DNA of 64,000 nucleotides, taken from Microbacterium sp. TNHR37B. GTDB lineage: Bacteria; Actinomycetota; Actinomycetes; Actinomycetales; Microbacteriaceae. Below, in pieces: positions 1 through 9,410 of this stretch (positions are counted from its first letter, which is position 1; every line of letters starts with the position of its first letter). Made by a program: the position numbers and the translations under genes. A model generated the notes under the pieces. That model did no database searches. It saw nothing but the letters and a program-made list of their open reading frames with translations, and had not been told where the DNA came from. The DNA lies in the NCBI RefSeq assembly GCF_001620065.1, contig NZ_LQGV01000003.1:1-64000 (forward strand), in the 5' to 3' direction.

Positions 1-293
1 GCGGGAGTCGCCTCGGCGGCAGGCGCCGACGGGCGCGCGGAAGCCGGGGTCGGACGGGCCGGACCGGGCTTGGCCGCCGGGGCCGCGGGCTTGGCGGCCG
101 GCTTCGGTGCGGCGTCAGCCGGCTTGGCGGCGCCCTCGGCCTCGAGCGCAGCCCGAAGCTTGCGAGCCACGGGCGGCTCGATGGTGGACGAAGGGCTCTT
201 GACGAACTCGCCGAGCTCCTTCAGCTTCGCGAGGGCGACTTTGCTGTCGACGCCGAGCTCGGAAGCGATCTCGTGTACGCGTGGTTTTGCCAC
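1..293 (-). CDS. infB: Translation initiation factor IF-2, N-terminal part (truncated by window edge)
   Basis: IF-2 is the GTPase that places initiator tRNA on the 30S subunit. Only about 97 N-terminal residues lie in the window. They open with [15 protein letters not shown], the IF2_N helical domain, followed by an Ala/Pro/Lys-rich linker from about residue 57, as is usual for actinobacterial IF-2. The GTPase domain lies beyond position 1. I chose the GTG start at 293 because AGGAG sits six bases upstream. It is downstream of ylxR and nusA on the same strand, the conserved transcription/translation cluster. Confidence 0.93.
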   Translation of the reverse strand, partial: MAKPRVHEIASELGVDSKVALAKLKELGEFVKSPSSTIEPPVARKLRAALEAEGAAKPADAAPKPAAKPAAPAAKPGPARPTPASARPSAPAAEATP

Positions 294-385
294 AATTCTC
301 CTGTCTGGGGCCTACCCAGGACAGGGCAGACCGTTACGTGCGGACGGGTCTCATTTCGAGCCGTTCACTTTGTGTCCATAGCCGT

Positions 386-637
386 TCAGCCGTTTCGCTG
401 GTGGGTGGGTGTGATGGTCTGCGTATCGAGCGGGCTCGACACACGCAATGCTCGTCCGAAAGCACGGCGCCGCAGAGCGGTGTCCTTGCATTCGTCCGTG
501 TCATGCACCCACGCGCCCCGGCCCGGAAGAACAGCCTTCTCGTCGATGACGAGCACGCCGTTCCGAGCGACGACCCTCAGTAGTGAGGATCGGGGGGCAC
601 GCACGCGGCATCCCACGCACGTTCGAACAGGTTCCAT
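386..637 (-). CDS. ylxR: YlxR family RNA-binding protein (DUF448)
   Basis: This is a small basic protein of 83 residues. It has the family signature RTCVGCR near the N-terminus and a GRGAW motif around residue 40. YlxR members fold as small RNA-binding proteins and are nearly always encoded between nusA and infB, as here. A role as nucleoid or RNase P modulator has been proposed for other species but cannot be judged from this sequence. It lies about 90 bp downstream of nusA on the same strand. Confidence 0.9.
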   Translation of the reverse strand: MEPVRTCVGCRVRAPRSSLLRVVARNGVLVIDEKAVLPGRGAWVHDTDECKDTALRRRAFGRALRVSSPLDTQTITPTHQRNG

Positions 638-730
638 CCTACCCCCTCTTGCCGCGCTGCGATTTCGACTCGACCGCCGGGATCGCTCGGCCGACCCCGG
701 GCCACCGCGGCGCCGCGCGCCGACGAGCCG

Positions 731-1717
731 TCACGACTCCAGGATCGAATCGGGCTGGATGTCGATCTTGGCCCCGGTGAGCTTGGCCGCCAGGCGGGCG
801 TTCTGCCCTTCCTTGCCGATCGCGAGAGAGAGCTGGTAATCGGGCACGAGCGCGCGGACGGCCTTGCTGCCCGCGTCGAGGATGAAGCTGGAGGTGACCT
901 TGGCGGGCGACAGCGCATTGGCGACGAACTTCGCCAACTCGGCGTCGTAGTCGACGATGTCGATCTTCTCCCCGCCGAGCTCCTCGGTCACGGCACGCAC
1001 GCGCCGGCCCAGTTCCCCGATGCACGCGCCCTTGGCGTTGATCGCCGGGTCGTTGGCGCGCACGGCGATCTTCGTGCGGTGCCCGGCCTCCCGGGCCAGG
1101 GAGACGATCTCCACGAGCCCCGACGCGATCTCGGGCACTTCGAGCGCGAACAGCTTGCGCACCAGACCCGGGTGGGTGCGCGAGACGGTGATGGCCGGTC
1201 CCTTGGTGCCCTTGGCCACTGAGGTCACGTACACGCGGAGCCGCGAACCGTGCGCGTACTCCTCGCCCGGGACCTGCTCCTCGGGTGGGAGGATCGCCTC
1301 GATCGTGCCGAGGTCGACGTGCACCATGCGCGGGTTGGGACCCTGCTGGATGACTCCGGCGACGATGTCGCCTTCCTTGCCCCGGAACTCCCCCAGGATC
1401 GCGTCGTCGGCGATGTCCCGGAGCCGCTGGCTGATGACCTGCTTCGCGGCGAAGGCCGCGATCCGCCCGAAGTCCTCCGGGGTCGACTCTTCTTCGCGGA
1501 TGACGGCACCCTCGTCGTCGAGGAGCGGGATGAACACCGCGACGTGCCCGGTCTTGCGGTCGAGCTCCGCCCGTGCACCGTCGGGAAGCTCGCCGGTGGG
1601 AGAGGTGTGCTTGGCGTAGGCGGTGAGGATGGCCTGCTCGATGATGCGAACCAGTTCGTCGAAGGGGATCTCCTTCTCGCGCTCGACCGTCCGCAAAAGT
1701 CCCAGATCGATGTCCAC
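731..1717 (-). CDS. nusA: Transcription termination/antitermination factor NusA
   Basis: NusA binds RNA polymerase and nascent RNA and modulates pausing, termination and antitermination. The 328-residue product has the N-terminal domain (DLGLLRTVEREKEIPFDELV), an S1 domain (EGDIVAGVIQ, about residues 120-190) and two KH domains ending with AIGKEGQNARLAAKLTG. It lacks the C-terminal acidic repeats of the E. coli protein, which is normal for actinobacteria. I chose GTG at 1717 because GGAGG lies just upstream; a longer frame to 1774 has no such site. rimP, often the gene before nusA, is absent: the upstream neighbour is a divergent DUF1206 gene. Confidence 0.93.
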   Translation of the reverse strand: MDIDLGLLRTVEREKEIPFDELVRIIEQAILTAYAKHTSPTGELPDGARAELDRKTGHVAVFIPLLDDEGAVIREEESTPEDFGRIAAFAAKQVISQRLRDIADDAILGEFRGKEGDIVAGVIQQGPNPRMVHVDLGTIEAILPPEEQVPGEEYAHGSRLRVYVTSVAKGTKGPAITVSRTHPGLVRKLFALEVPEIASGLVEIVSLAREAGHRTKIAVRANDPAINAKGACIGELGRRVRAVTEELGGEKIDIVDYDAELAKFVANALSPAKVTSSFILDAGSKAVRALVPDYQLSLAIGKEGQNARLAAKLTGAKIDIQPDSILES

Positions 1718-1841
1718 AGGTTCCTCCCTATTCACGTCTCTCACCGCGGCGTCGCCGCCTCGGCATCCCCACAACGTTACCCGATCGTCTCCTCCCCCGC
1801 GCCGGGGCCACCGCCCGATCGACGCCCAGCCGTCGACTGGC

Positions 1842-1847
1842 TAGCGT
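1842..1847 (+). promoter_or_regulatory. -10 element for the DUF1206 gene
   Basis: TAGCGT is followed about 34 bp later by the GTG start at 1881, which has a GGGAG ribosome binding site. This gives a leader of roughly 27 nt, unlike the leaderless genes elsewhere in the window. No clear -35 hexamer is visible. Confidence 0.4.
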
Positions 1848-1880
1848 GAGCGGAGGACACGGAGAGGGAGAACGACGACG

Positions 1881-2684
1881 GTGAACGACACGACACGAGA
1901 GGTCGCCCGCGAGGCGCGTTCCTCGACGGTCCTGCGTCTCCTCGCTCGCGGGGGATACGCCGCGAACGGAGTGGTGCACGTGATGATCGGCGCCGTCGCG
2001 TTCGTGATCGCCTTCGGCGGACGCGGGAAGAGCGACCAGACCGGGGTGTTCACCGCCATCGCCACGGCGCCTCTCGGATTCGCCGCGCTGTGGGTCATGG
2101 CAGCCCTCCTCGCGGGACTCGGCCTCTGGCACGCCGCGTCCGGCACCGCCGTCCTGCGTTCGTCCGATGCGAAGAAGTGGGGCGTGCGGCTGTCGGAATG
2201 GGGACAGGCCGTCGTGTTCCTCGCCCTCGCAGCGATCGCGGTGACCGTGGCGCTCGGGTCCCGACCCGACGCGAACGAGACGGTGCAGCAGGCGAGCCGC
2301 GGCGTGCTCACGATCCCGGGAGGTCCGTGGGTGCTGGGGCTCGTGGGCATCGGGATCGGCATCGGCGGGATCGCGTTCGTCGTGATGGGAGTGCGCCGCT
2401 CCTACCGCAACAAGGTCACGATCCCCCACGGTCCCCTGGGCGTCATCGTCACGGCGCTCGGGACCGTGGGCTTCGTGGCCAAGGGCGTCGCTCTGTCGGT
2501 TCTCGCCGTGCTCCTCGTGATCGCCGCCGTCCGCGTGGATCCCGACACGGCGGGAGGGCTCGACAGTGCGATCCGGGCGCTGCTGGAGGTCACCGGAGGT
2601 CCGGCGATCGTGGCGGCCGTCGGCGCCGGATTCATCGCCTACGGGATCTTCTGCTTCTTCCGTGCCCGCTACGCGCGCCTCTGA
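1881..2684 (+). CDS. DUF1206 domain membrane protein
   Basis: This is a 267-residue integral membrane protein. It contains three successive modules with the recurring pattern ARxGYxxxGxVHxxIG (about residue 25), a second copy near residue 110 and a third near residue 190, giving about six membrane segments. That matches the triplicated DUF1206 architecture found in actinobacteria and cyanobacteria. The biochemical function is unknown. Its 3' end overlaps the convergent LOG-family gene by 16 bp. Confidence 0.85.
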   Translation: MNDTTREVAREARSSTVLRLLARGGYAANGVVHVMIGAVAFVIAFGGRGKSDQTGVFTAIATAPLGFAALWVMAALLAGLGLWHAASGTAVLRSSDAKKWGVRLSEWGQAVVFLALAAIAVTVALGSRPDANETVQQASRGVLTIPGGPWVLGLVGIGIGIGGIAFVVMGVRRSYRNKVTIPHGPLGVIVTALGTVGFVAKGVALSVLAVLLVIAAVRVDPDTAGGLDSAIRALLEVTGGPAIVAAVGAGFIAYGIFCFFRARYARL

Positions 2685-3742
2685 GGCAGCGCCTGGAGTG
2701 GGGGCGCGGTCGGCAGTTCGTTCACCGCGCGGATGAGGTGGAACAGCTCCCCCACCCGGAACGGGTCGAAGCGCATCACGAGGCGTGGCAGCTCGACACG
2801 ATCCGCCTCTTCCACTTCACGGCGCAGGGGTGCGGATCGTTCGATCCGTCCGCGCGTCAGCAGGGCCCCGAAACGATCATTGAGCGACTCCAGGTCGGCG
2901 TCCGACGGCTCTGCTCGGAGGCGGAGGACGAGCCGGCCACCCACCCACCGCAGCGAGTCGTAGTTGCGCCAGAACCCGGTGATCGCCTCGGCGGCCTCGG
3001 TCACCGAGTCGGTGAACAGCACCCGATCGAGATCGTCGGGAGAGATGACCGCCGCCGGGATGAGGTGGCGATCGGCGAACTCGCGCAGCCCGTGCCAGAA
3101 GGTTCCTCCGGGAGCATCGAGCAGGACGATGGGAGCGGGCTCGGCCTTGCCCGTCTGCTGCAGGGTGAGGAGCTCGAACATCTCGTCGAGCGTGCCGAAG
3201 CCTCCCGGCAGGCACACGAAGCCGCTCGACTCCTTCACGAGCATGAGCTTGCGAGTGAAGAAGTACTTCATCGCGACGTTCCGAGAGCCCCCGGCAATGA
3301 CCGAGTTGGGCTTCTCCTCGAACGGAAGCCGGATGGAGACGCCCAACGAGTGTTCTCCGCCGGCTCCCTCGGCCGCCGCCTGCATGATCCCCGGACCGGC
3401 CCCGGTGACGACCATCCAGCCGCGTCTCGCCAGCTCTCGCGCGAGCTCGACGGTCGCCGCATACAGGGGGTCGTCGGGGCGGGTCCGCGCCGACCCGAAG
3501 ACGGTGACCTTCGGCACCGCACGGTACGGGGCGAACAGGCGGAACGCTTGGCGCATCTCCGCGAGAGCGGCCGAGGTGATCTTCAGGTCGAGCCGGCTCG
3601 TCTCATCCAGCCCGAGACCGACGCCCGTGATGAGGATCCGTGCGACGAGCTCGACATCGTCGTCAGCGCCCGCGATGCCGGCGTCACGGATCACGCGGCG
3701 GACGTCGTCGGTCACCTGCGGCGGAATGAGGCTCTCCGTCAT
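2669..3742 (-). CDS. LOG family protein (possible cytokinin riboside 5'-monophosphate phosphoribohydrolase)
   Basis: The 357-residue product contains a Rossmann-like lysine-decarboxylase/LOG fold. Visible motifs are GSARTR (about residue 93), GAGPGIMQAAAEGA (about 125) and the signature PGGFGTLDE (about 185), which in LOG enzymes binds nucleotide phosphate. LOG proteins release free bases such as cytokinins from nucleoside monophosphates; for this longer subgroup the substrate is not established. The family was historically misnamed lysine decarboxylase. About 85 extra N-terminal and 100 extra C-terminal residues flank the core, typical of the TIGR00730-like long group. The 3' end overlaps the DUF1206 gene convergently. 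Confidence 0.85.
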   Translation of the reverse strand: MTESLIPPQVTDDVRRVIRDAGIAGADDDVELVARILITGVGLGLDETSRLDLKITSAALAEMRQAFRLFAPYRAVPKVTVFGSARTRPDDPLYAATVELARELARRGWMVVTGAGPGIMQAAAEGAGGEHSLGVSIRLPFEEKPNSVIAGGSRNVAMKYFFTRKLMLVKESSGFVCLPGGFGTLDEMFELLTLQQTGKAEPAPIVLLDAPGGTFWHGLREFADRHLIPAAVISPDDLDRVLFTDSVTEAAEAITGFWRNYDSLRWVGGRLVLRLRAEPSDADLESLNDRFGALLTRGRIERSAPLRREVEEADRVELPRLVMRFDPFRVGELFHLIRAVNELPTAPPLQALPQRRA

Positions 3743-3905
3743 GCCCTCAGCCTGTCACGCATCGGTGCCGGACGGTGACGGACCGGTGAACGGAAGCCTG
3801 CTCGGTACAGACACGCGCCCCCGTCGATCCTCGCGCGGGCGTATCGATTCCCGAAGCCCTGTCAATCCCCTCGGTGCGCATCGCGAGCCGTGGCATCGTC
3901 GGCGC

Positions 3906-4433
3906 ATGAGCGAGAACGGCAACGACGAGAACCGCAACGAGGTCGGCGGCGCGGAAGCGATGGCGCGCGTGAAGGAACTGGTGGAGGACATCGACTTCAC
4001 CATGCTGACGACACATGACGATGACGACAATCTCGTCAGCAGGCCCATGAGCACGCGCGTGATGGACGAGGAGGGGAACATCTGGTTCTTCACCTCGGAT
4101 GAGACCAAGAAGGTCGACGAGGTGCGCGCGGATCGGGCGGTCGGGCTCTCGTACATCGACGCGAAGGGAATGCGCTTCGTCTCGATCGCCGGAACCGCCC
4201 AGGTGCTCCACGACCGGGCACGAATGGAGGAGCTCTACAGCCCCTCGCTGGACATCTGGTTCGAAGACGGCCTGGACACCCCCGACATCGCGCTCCTGCG
4301 GGTGACGCCCCGCGAGATCGAGTTCTGGGAGCCGGCCCACGGCAAGCTCGTCATAGCGGCGGGGATGCTCAAGGCCCTGGTGACGCGCGATCAGCCCGAC
4401 GACACGATGCGGCACGGACGAGTATCGCGCTGA
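3906..4433 (+). CDS. Pyridoxamine 5'-phosphate oxidase-like FMN-binding split-barrel protein
   Basis: The 175-residue protein has the general-stress FMN-binding split-barrel pattern: an N-terminal helix (VKELVEDIDFTMLTT), then SRPMSTRVMDEEGNIWFFTSDETKKVDEV, and a late IEFWEPAHGKL. This subgroup is usually called general stress protein or PPOX-family and binds flavin or related cofactors; its substrate is unknown. The ATG at 3906 lies exactly seven bases after CATCGT (3894-3899), consistent with leaderless expression. It is not PdxH, because the PLP-binding residues of that enzyme are not evident. Confidence 0.8.
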   Translation: MSENGNDENRNEVGGAEAMARVKELVEDIDFTMLTTHDDDDNLVSRPMSTRVMDEEGNIWFFTSDETKKVDEVRADRAVGLSYIDAKGMRFVSIAGTAQVLHDRARMEELYSPSLDIWFEDGLDTPDIALLRVTPREIEFWEPAHGKLVIAAGMLKALVTRDQPDDTMRHGRVSR

Positions 4434-4480
4434 ACGCGCTCTCCCGGTCGCGAGGCACGGGGTCGCCGAGGCATCCGGGC

Positions 4481-4486
4481 TAGCGT
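4481..4486 (+). promoter_or_regulatory. -10 element placing transcription start at the GTG at 4493
   Basis: TAGCGT ends seven bases before the start codon, so the predicted transcription start coincides with the first base of the GTG. No Shine-Dalgarno sequence fits in between. Confidence 0.5.
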
Positions 4487-4492
4487 GGTGGC

Positions 4493-5089
4493 GTGACCAT
4501 GCCCCTCCCCCCTCGCCGCGCCGACCCCGGACTGATCGGCCTCCTCGGCTTCGTGATGGCGACGGTCATCGCGCAACTGGCCCACCTGGGCGTCCTCGAG
4601 GAGAGCCCCGTGTTCTGGGTGGGCGCGGTCTTCGGCGGCGTCGTGCAGGTCATCGCCGGGATGCTGGCGTGGGCCGACGGCGACGACTTCCACTTCCTCG
4701 TCTACAACGCCTTCGGCTGGTACTGGATCGTCCAGCCCGGGTTCCTCCTCGGCGAGGAACTAGGCGTGTTCGACGTGTCCGATGGCGCCCGTGGGACATT
4801 CGCCCTGGCGTTCGCGATCCTGGCGTTCGTGTTCGCGTTCGCCGGAGCGGCGCACAACACGGTGCTTCCGCTCACGCTGGCCAGCGTGTCGCTCGGCCTC
4901 GCGCTGCAGGCCGCCGCGGCCTTCACCGCTGGCACCGGACTTGCCACGGCGGGGTCGATCGTTCTCCTGATCGCGTCGGGGCTCGCCGCCTACATGGGGG
5001 TCGAGAAGTTCTATTGGCGGACCCTCGGGCGCCGGGTCGTTCCCCTGGGACCGGCCTGGGTCAGCGCCCGCGCCGACCCGGAGTCGTGA
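4493..5089 (+). CDS. GPR1/FUN34/YaaH (SatP-like) acetate uptake family membrane protein
   Basis: This 198-residue protein has six predicted membrane helices. The opening DPGLIGLLGFVMATVIAQLAHLG matches the family motif NPAPLGLxGF in an N-terminal position, and the following AGMLAWADGDDFHFLVYNAFGWYW matches the second conserved segment of acetate/succinate channels. The first Asn-Pro-Ala of the motif is degenerate (ADP), so transport of acetate is inferred, not certain. The start is GTG with a -10 hexamer seven bases upstream; ATG at 4499 is the alternative. Confidence 0.72.
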   Translation: MTMPLPPRRADPGLIGLLGFVMATVIAQLAHLGVLEESPVFWVGAVFGGVVQVIAGMLAWADGDDFHFLVYNAFGWYWIVQPGFLLGEELGVFDVSDGARGTFALAFAILAFVFAFAGAAHNTVLPLTLASVSLGLALQAAAAFTAGTGLATAGSIVLLIASGLAAYMGVEKFYWRTLGRRVVPLGPAWVSARADPES

Positions 5090-5114
5090 CGGAGCACCAC
5101 CGCGCCCGGTACCG

Positions 5115-6869
5115 CTACACCGCCAGTCGCGCGACGATCTCCTCGGCGGGAACGACCTCCCGCTCGCCGGTCCGACGGTCCCACAGTTCCACCTGGCCGT
5201 CGGCGGCACCTCGGCCCACGATGACGATCCTGGGCACGCCGACGAGCTCCGCATCGGCGAACTTGACGCCCGGCGACACCTTGGGGCGGTCGTCGTAGAG
5301 CACGTCCCGTCCGGACTCCTCCAGCTGCGCAGCCACCCGCTCAGCGAGATCGAAGGCCAGAGCGTCTCGCCCCGTGGCTACCACCTGCACATCGAACGGA
5401 GCGACCGACGCGGGCCAGACCAGGCCCTTGTCGTCGTTGTTCAGTTCGGCGAGGATCGCGAGGATCCGCGTGACGCCGATGCCGTAGGAGCCCATCGTGA
5501 CCGTCACCTGCTTGCCGTTCTCGTCGAGCACCTTCAGCCCGAGCGTCTCGGCGAAGTAGCGCCCGAGTTGGAAGACGTGTCCGATCTCCATGCCGCGCGC
5601 GAGTTCGACCGGCCCGGACCCGTCGGGGGCGGGGTCACCCGCGCGCACGTTGGCGACCTCCACGAACCCGTCGCCCGCGAAGTCTCGGCCGGCGACCAGC
5701 GAGTGGACGTGCTTCTGATCGATGTTGGCCCCGGTGATCCATGACGTCCCCTCGACGACGCGCGGATCGAGAAGGTAGCGGATGCCGGTAGCCGACTCCT
5801 CGCCGAGGATGGCTCCCTCCTCCGACCAGGGGCCGATGTAGCCCTTCACCAGCAGCGGGTGCCGGGCGAAGTCCTCAGGCGTCGCGGGCTCGACGACCGC
5901 CGGGGCGAATGCGACCTCGGCGCGCTTGTCGTCGACATCGCGATCGCCGGGGATCCCGACGACGACCAGCTCGCGCGTCCCGTCGAGATGTGTCAGGGCG
6001 AGGACGACGTTCTTGAGCGTGTCAGCGGCGGTCACCTCGCCGTCCAGCACCGTCGCGGCATGCCGGACGAGCGTCTCGATCGTCGGCGTGTCGGGCGAGT
6101 CGAAGATCACCGGAGCCGGCAGCCCCTCGATCGATCGCGGCTCAGGCGCGACGGTGACGAAGGCCTCGACATTGGCGGCATAGCCCGCCGCCGAGCGCAC
6201 GAAGGTGTCCTCCCCCACGGGTGTCGGGTGGAGGAACTCCTCACTGCGGGCCCCGCCCATCAGGCCGTTGTCGGCGGCGACGATGGCATACTCCAGGCCG
6301 AGGCGCTGGAAGATGCGCTCGTACGCGTCGCGCTGCGCCTGGTAGGACTTCTCGAGCCCTTCATCCGTGTAGTCGAACGAGTAGGCGTCCTTCATCGTGA
6401 ACTCGCGACCGCGCAGGAGGCCGGCGCGCGGCCGCGCCTCATCGCGGTACTTGTCCTGGATCTGGTAGATCGCCAGGGGGAGGTCTTTGTACGACGAGTA
6501 GAGGTCTTTGACGAGGAGGGTGAACATCTCCTCGTGGGTCGGCGCGAGGAGGTAGTCGGCGCCCTTGCGGTCCTGCAGCCGGAAGATCCCGTCACCGTAG
6601 GAGGTCCATCGTCCCGACGCCTCGTACGGGTCGCGCGGGAGCAGCGCCGGGAAGTGCACCTCGAAGGCACCGGCCCGGGACATCTCCTCGCGAATGATCC
6701 CCTCGATCCGGGCCTTCACCCGCAAGCCGAGCGGAAGCCACGTGAAGATGCCCGGCGCGGCGCGGCGGATGTACCCCGCGCGCACGAGCAGCCGGTGGCT
6801 GGTCACCTCGGCATCAGAGGGGTCTTCGCGGAGAGTGCGGAGGAAGAAGTTGGAAAGACGCGTGACCAC
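5115..6869 (-). CDS. proS: Prolyl-tRNA synthetase (bacterial type)
   Basis: This class II enzyme charges tRNA-Pro. The 584-residue product shows the start [21 protein letters not shown], motif 2 ([10 protein letters not shown], about residue 155), the inserted editing domain (about residues 225-385, containing [12 protein letters not shown]) and the C-terminal anticodon-binding domain ending in [13 protein letters not shown] prefer GTG at 6869 over the upstream TTG at 6878: homologues begin MVTRLS, and a TAAGCT -10 at 6883-6878 predicts a transcript beginning about two bases before this GTG. It is isolated from nusA by several cargo genes. Confidence 0.95.
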   Translation of the reverse strand: MVTRLSNFFLRTLREDPSDAEVTSHRLLVRAGYIRRAAPGIFTWLPLGLRVKARIEGIIREEMSRAGAFEVHFPALLPRDPYEASGRWTSYGDGIFRLQDRKGADYLLAPTHEEMFTLLVKDLYSSYKDLPLAIYQIQDKYRDEARPRAGLLRGREFTMKDAYSFDYTDEGLEKSYQAQRDAYERIFQRLGLEYAIVAADNGLMGGARSEEFLHPTPVGEDTFVRSAAGYAANVEAFVTVAPEPRSIEGLPAPVIFDSPDTPTIETLVRHAATVLDGEVTAADTLKNVVLALTHLDGTRELVVVGIPGDRDVDDKRAEVAFAPAVVEPATPEDFARHPLLVKGYIGPWSEEGAILGEESATGIRYLLDPRVVEGTSWITGANIDQKHVHSLVAGRDFAGDGFVEVANVRAGDPAPDGSGPVELARGMEIGHVFQLGRYFAETLGLKVLDENGKQVTVTMGSYGIGVTRILAILAELNNDDKGLVWPASVAPFDVQVVATGRDALAFDLAERVAAQLEESGRDVLYDDRPKVSPGVKFADAELVGVPRIVIVGRGAADGQVELWDRRTGEREVVPAEEIVARLAV

Positions 6870-6913
6870 GAGGGTCAAGCTTAGTGCGGGGCGCCGCGCC
6901 TACACGGCGACTC

Positions 6914-7915
6914 TCAGGCCCCCAAGAAGAGCTCGGCGACCGACAAGAGGTCTGATTCCCGAACGCCGCGAGTCCCGACCCACACCAGATCACCACCGTC
7001 GTCGATCAGAACCCCGGTCTCGCCGGATGGGCTCTCCCACAGCGTCGCAGGCACGCCTGCCACCGTAACGTCTCGCGATCCCGCCATCGCCGCGGCCTGA
7101 GCGTCGCGTGCCCACGCTCCGCCCGGGATCACGAGCACCCCCAGCTCCCGGAAACTGTCCAGCTCGGACCAGTCGCAGCGCACGGAGCCGCCGGTATGGT
7201 CGGCGATCCGGCGTTCGAGCGGCCCGGGCCCTTCCTCGATGCGCGTCGGGTAGATCACATCGTTCTCGAGGACATCGGTGACGGCGAGGCGCTCGGAGAG
7301 CGATTCGCAATCCAGAACGACCTCCTGGGCGTCCACGCCCGCCGGAGACACGTCTCGCACCGCCGCGGCCACGGCCTGCAGAATCGCGATCTGCGGGGCC
7401 GGCACGTCCTCGGGCGCCTCGTCGCCGGAGACGACCATCGACACCAGCACCCAGACCTTCCCTGAGGTCTGCGAGGCCGCGCACACCGCCTCGTCGTAGT
7501 CGAGCCCGCACCCCGGTGCGCCGATGGCCTGGTCCACACCGGTGGCCCGATCCGCGGGCAAGAGCACGATCTCTCCCGCCATGGAGCCGCTGCGGAACGG
7601 GCAAGAGAGCCCGCCGATCGTCTCGATCGCCACCTGCCAGAGCCCACCGGACTCGCGGGGTTCGGCACCGTCCGTCGTCCGGCTGACCTCTGCGTCCGAG
7701 AACAGTCCGTCGCATCCATCGGCCAAGAGCGCCTGGGGCTCGGTCCGCGATGGCGCCGGCGAACCCGACGAGCTTGCCGAGGAGGGCTCCGCTGGTGGCG
7801 GCGTGAGGTCGGGATCGCCGACGTCGGCCTGGCAGCCGGAGAGCAACAGCGCCGCCGCCAGCGCGATGACGACCGGGCCGACACGTGTAAGACGGGAGCG
7901 AGACAGCGTGCGCAT
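6914..7915 (-). CDS. Secreted lipoprotein with two Cys-containing modules (family member A)
   Basis: The product has 333 residues. A lipoprotein signal (ALAAALLLSGC, lipid Cys at about residue 28) is followed by a Ser/Pro-rich linker and two similar modules. Module 1 has CDGLF, GGLSCPF and a Cys pair in CGLDYDEAVC followed by VWVLVS. Module 2 has DCESL, SVRCDW and VIPGGAW. Members at 11170-12225 and 62204-63397 share this plan, so the three appear paralogous. I recognise no named domain and cannot assign a function. Start: ATG at 7915; the divergent RNB gene begins 42 bp away. Confidence 0.75.
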   Translation of the reverse strand: MRTLSRSRLTRVGPVVIALAAALLLSGCQADVGDPDLTPPPAEPSSASSSGSPAPSRTEPQALLADGCDGLFSDAEVSRTTDGAEPRESGGLWQVAIETIGGLSCPFRSGSMAGEIVLLPADRATGVDQAIGAPGCGLDYDEAVCAASQTSGKVWVLVSMVVSGDEAPEDVPAPQIAILQAVAAAVRDVSPAGVDAQEVVLDCESLSERLAVTDVLENDVIYPTRIEEGPGPLERRIADHTGGSVRCDWSELDSFRELGVLVIPGGAWARDAQAAAMAGSRDVTVAGVPATLWESPSGETGVLIDDGGDLVWVGTRGVRESDLLSVAELFLGA

Positions 7916-7945
7916 ACCACACACCGTACGCAACAACCGCCGGCC

Positions 7946-7951
7946 TACACT
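7946..7951 (+). promoter_or_regulatory. -10 element of the RNB ribonuclease gene, leaderless spacing
   Basis: TACACT ends exactly seven bases before the GTG at 7958. The 42-bp divergent region has no Shine-Dalgarno sequence in front of this GTG. Confidence 0.5.
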
Positions 7952-7957
7952 GGGCGC

Positions 7958-9410
7958 GTGTCTTCCCGTCGATCACGCCTGGTACCGAGCGAGATCCGTG
8001 AAGAGCTCGCAGAGTCGCTCGCGGCGCTCCGAGAGAGTCTCGACCTCCCGCGTGCGTTCTCCGCGGAGGTGGAGGCCGAGGCACTCGACGCTCGCGCCAG
8101 CACACCCACCGACCCCGCGTCGACGGGTCTTGCGGATCTCCGCGAGATCGAGTTCGTGACGGTGGACCCGCCCGGTTCGACCGATCTGGATCAGGCGGTC
8201 CATCTGTCACGCACACCGACCGGCGGTGTGCTGCACTATGCGATCGCCGACGTGCCCGCCTATGTCGTGCCCGGCGGCGCCGTCGACGTCGAGGCGCGCC
8301 GCCGAGGACAGACGCTGTACGCGCCCGATGGGCGGGTCCCGCTGCACCCGCGTGTCCTCGGTGAGGACGCGGCATCACTGTTGCCCAACCGAGACCGGCG
8401 CGCTTTCGTGTGGCGGTTCGAACTGGACGACCGCGCTGTTCCGGTCCGCACCGAGCTGATTCGGGCAGTCATACGTTCGCGTCGCCAGTGGGATTACGAG
8501 AGCGCGCAGCGTGCGATCGACACGGGGTCCGCACCCGAACCGCTCGCTGCCATGCCCTGGTTCGGACAGGAACGCGCATCGCGCGAGCGCGAGCGCGGCG
8601 GGGCGAGCCTGAGCTTGCCGGAGACGAGGGTGGTGGTCGAAGAGAACGGCTATCGGCTCGAGCGCCGCGAGGGCGTCGCGCTGGAGGACTGGAACGCGCA
8701 GGTCTCCCTCCTGACGGGCATGGCCGCGGCGGAGATCATGCTGCGAGGCGGCGTCGGCATCCTTCGCACCATGCCACCTGCCACAGCCGAGGATCTCTCC
8801 GAGTTCCGTAGCCGCACGGTGGCGCTCGGAATCCCTTGGCTGCCGGAGGTTTCTTACGGCGAGTACCTGCAGTCGTTGAATCGCTCGCCCGCCGCACGGG
8901 CGATCAAGGAGTACGCCGGAGGATTGTTTCGCGGAGCCGGCTACGTCGCGTTCCGCGGCGAGACGCCCGAGGAGACGATTCAGGCCGCGATCGGCGCTCA
9001 CCACCGCGCCGTTGCGGCGACTGGTCGACCGGTGGGTGCTCGTGATCTGTGAAGCTCTCGCCAACGGTAGAGAGGCGCCCCGATGGGCCACGGAGAGCCT
9101 TCATGAGCTCCCGGCTCTCATGAGCCGAAGCGCTCAGCGCTCGAGTCAGCTGACGGCCGGAGTGCTTGATCGTGTGGAGGCGGCCGTGTTGCACGGTCAC
9201 GAGGGGGCGGAGTTCACCGCGGTCGTCGTGGGAAGTCGCACCGACGGCGCCCGCGTGCAGCTCGCGCAGCCGCCGGTGGACTCCAAGGTCGTCGGCCTCT
9301 CGGCCGAGCCGGGTTCGACTCTCCGGCTGCGGCTTACCAAGGCCGATGTGACCACCGGGACGACGGAGTTCGCGGCGGTCGACTCGAACGGTGAAAGCGG
9401 CGTGCGATGA
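7958..9410 (+). pseudogene. RNB-domain exoribonuclease (RNase II/R-like), frameshifted
   Basis: RNB enzymes degrade RNA 3' to 5'. The first 348 or so codons read well, with the metal-binding segment VDPPGSTDLDQAVHL (about residue 67) and SLSLPETRVVVEENG. At 8999-9003 the coding frame shifts by one. The old frame ends soon after (stop near 9052), while the neighbouring frame continues TAPLRRLVDRW and then a C-terminal domain to 9410. RNB proteins normally read GAPYAHVTAPLRR here; the window has only GAH then TAPLRR, so several residues plus two bases appear lost. Joined, it would be about 484 residues, the usual actinobacterial length. It is either inactivated or a sequencing error in a GC-rich stretch. 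Confidence 0.8.

Noticed and set aside
2090..3778. A plus-strand frame of 562 codons overlapping the DUF1206 and LOG genes
   Set aside because: It runs through two recognised genes and has shadow composition; no domain is visible.
8990..9052. A programmed -1 or +1 frameshift producing full-length RNB protein
   Set aside because: No slippery heptamer or stimulatory structure is visible, and several conserved residues are lost along with the frame.
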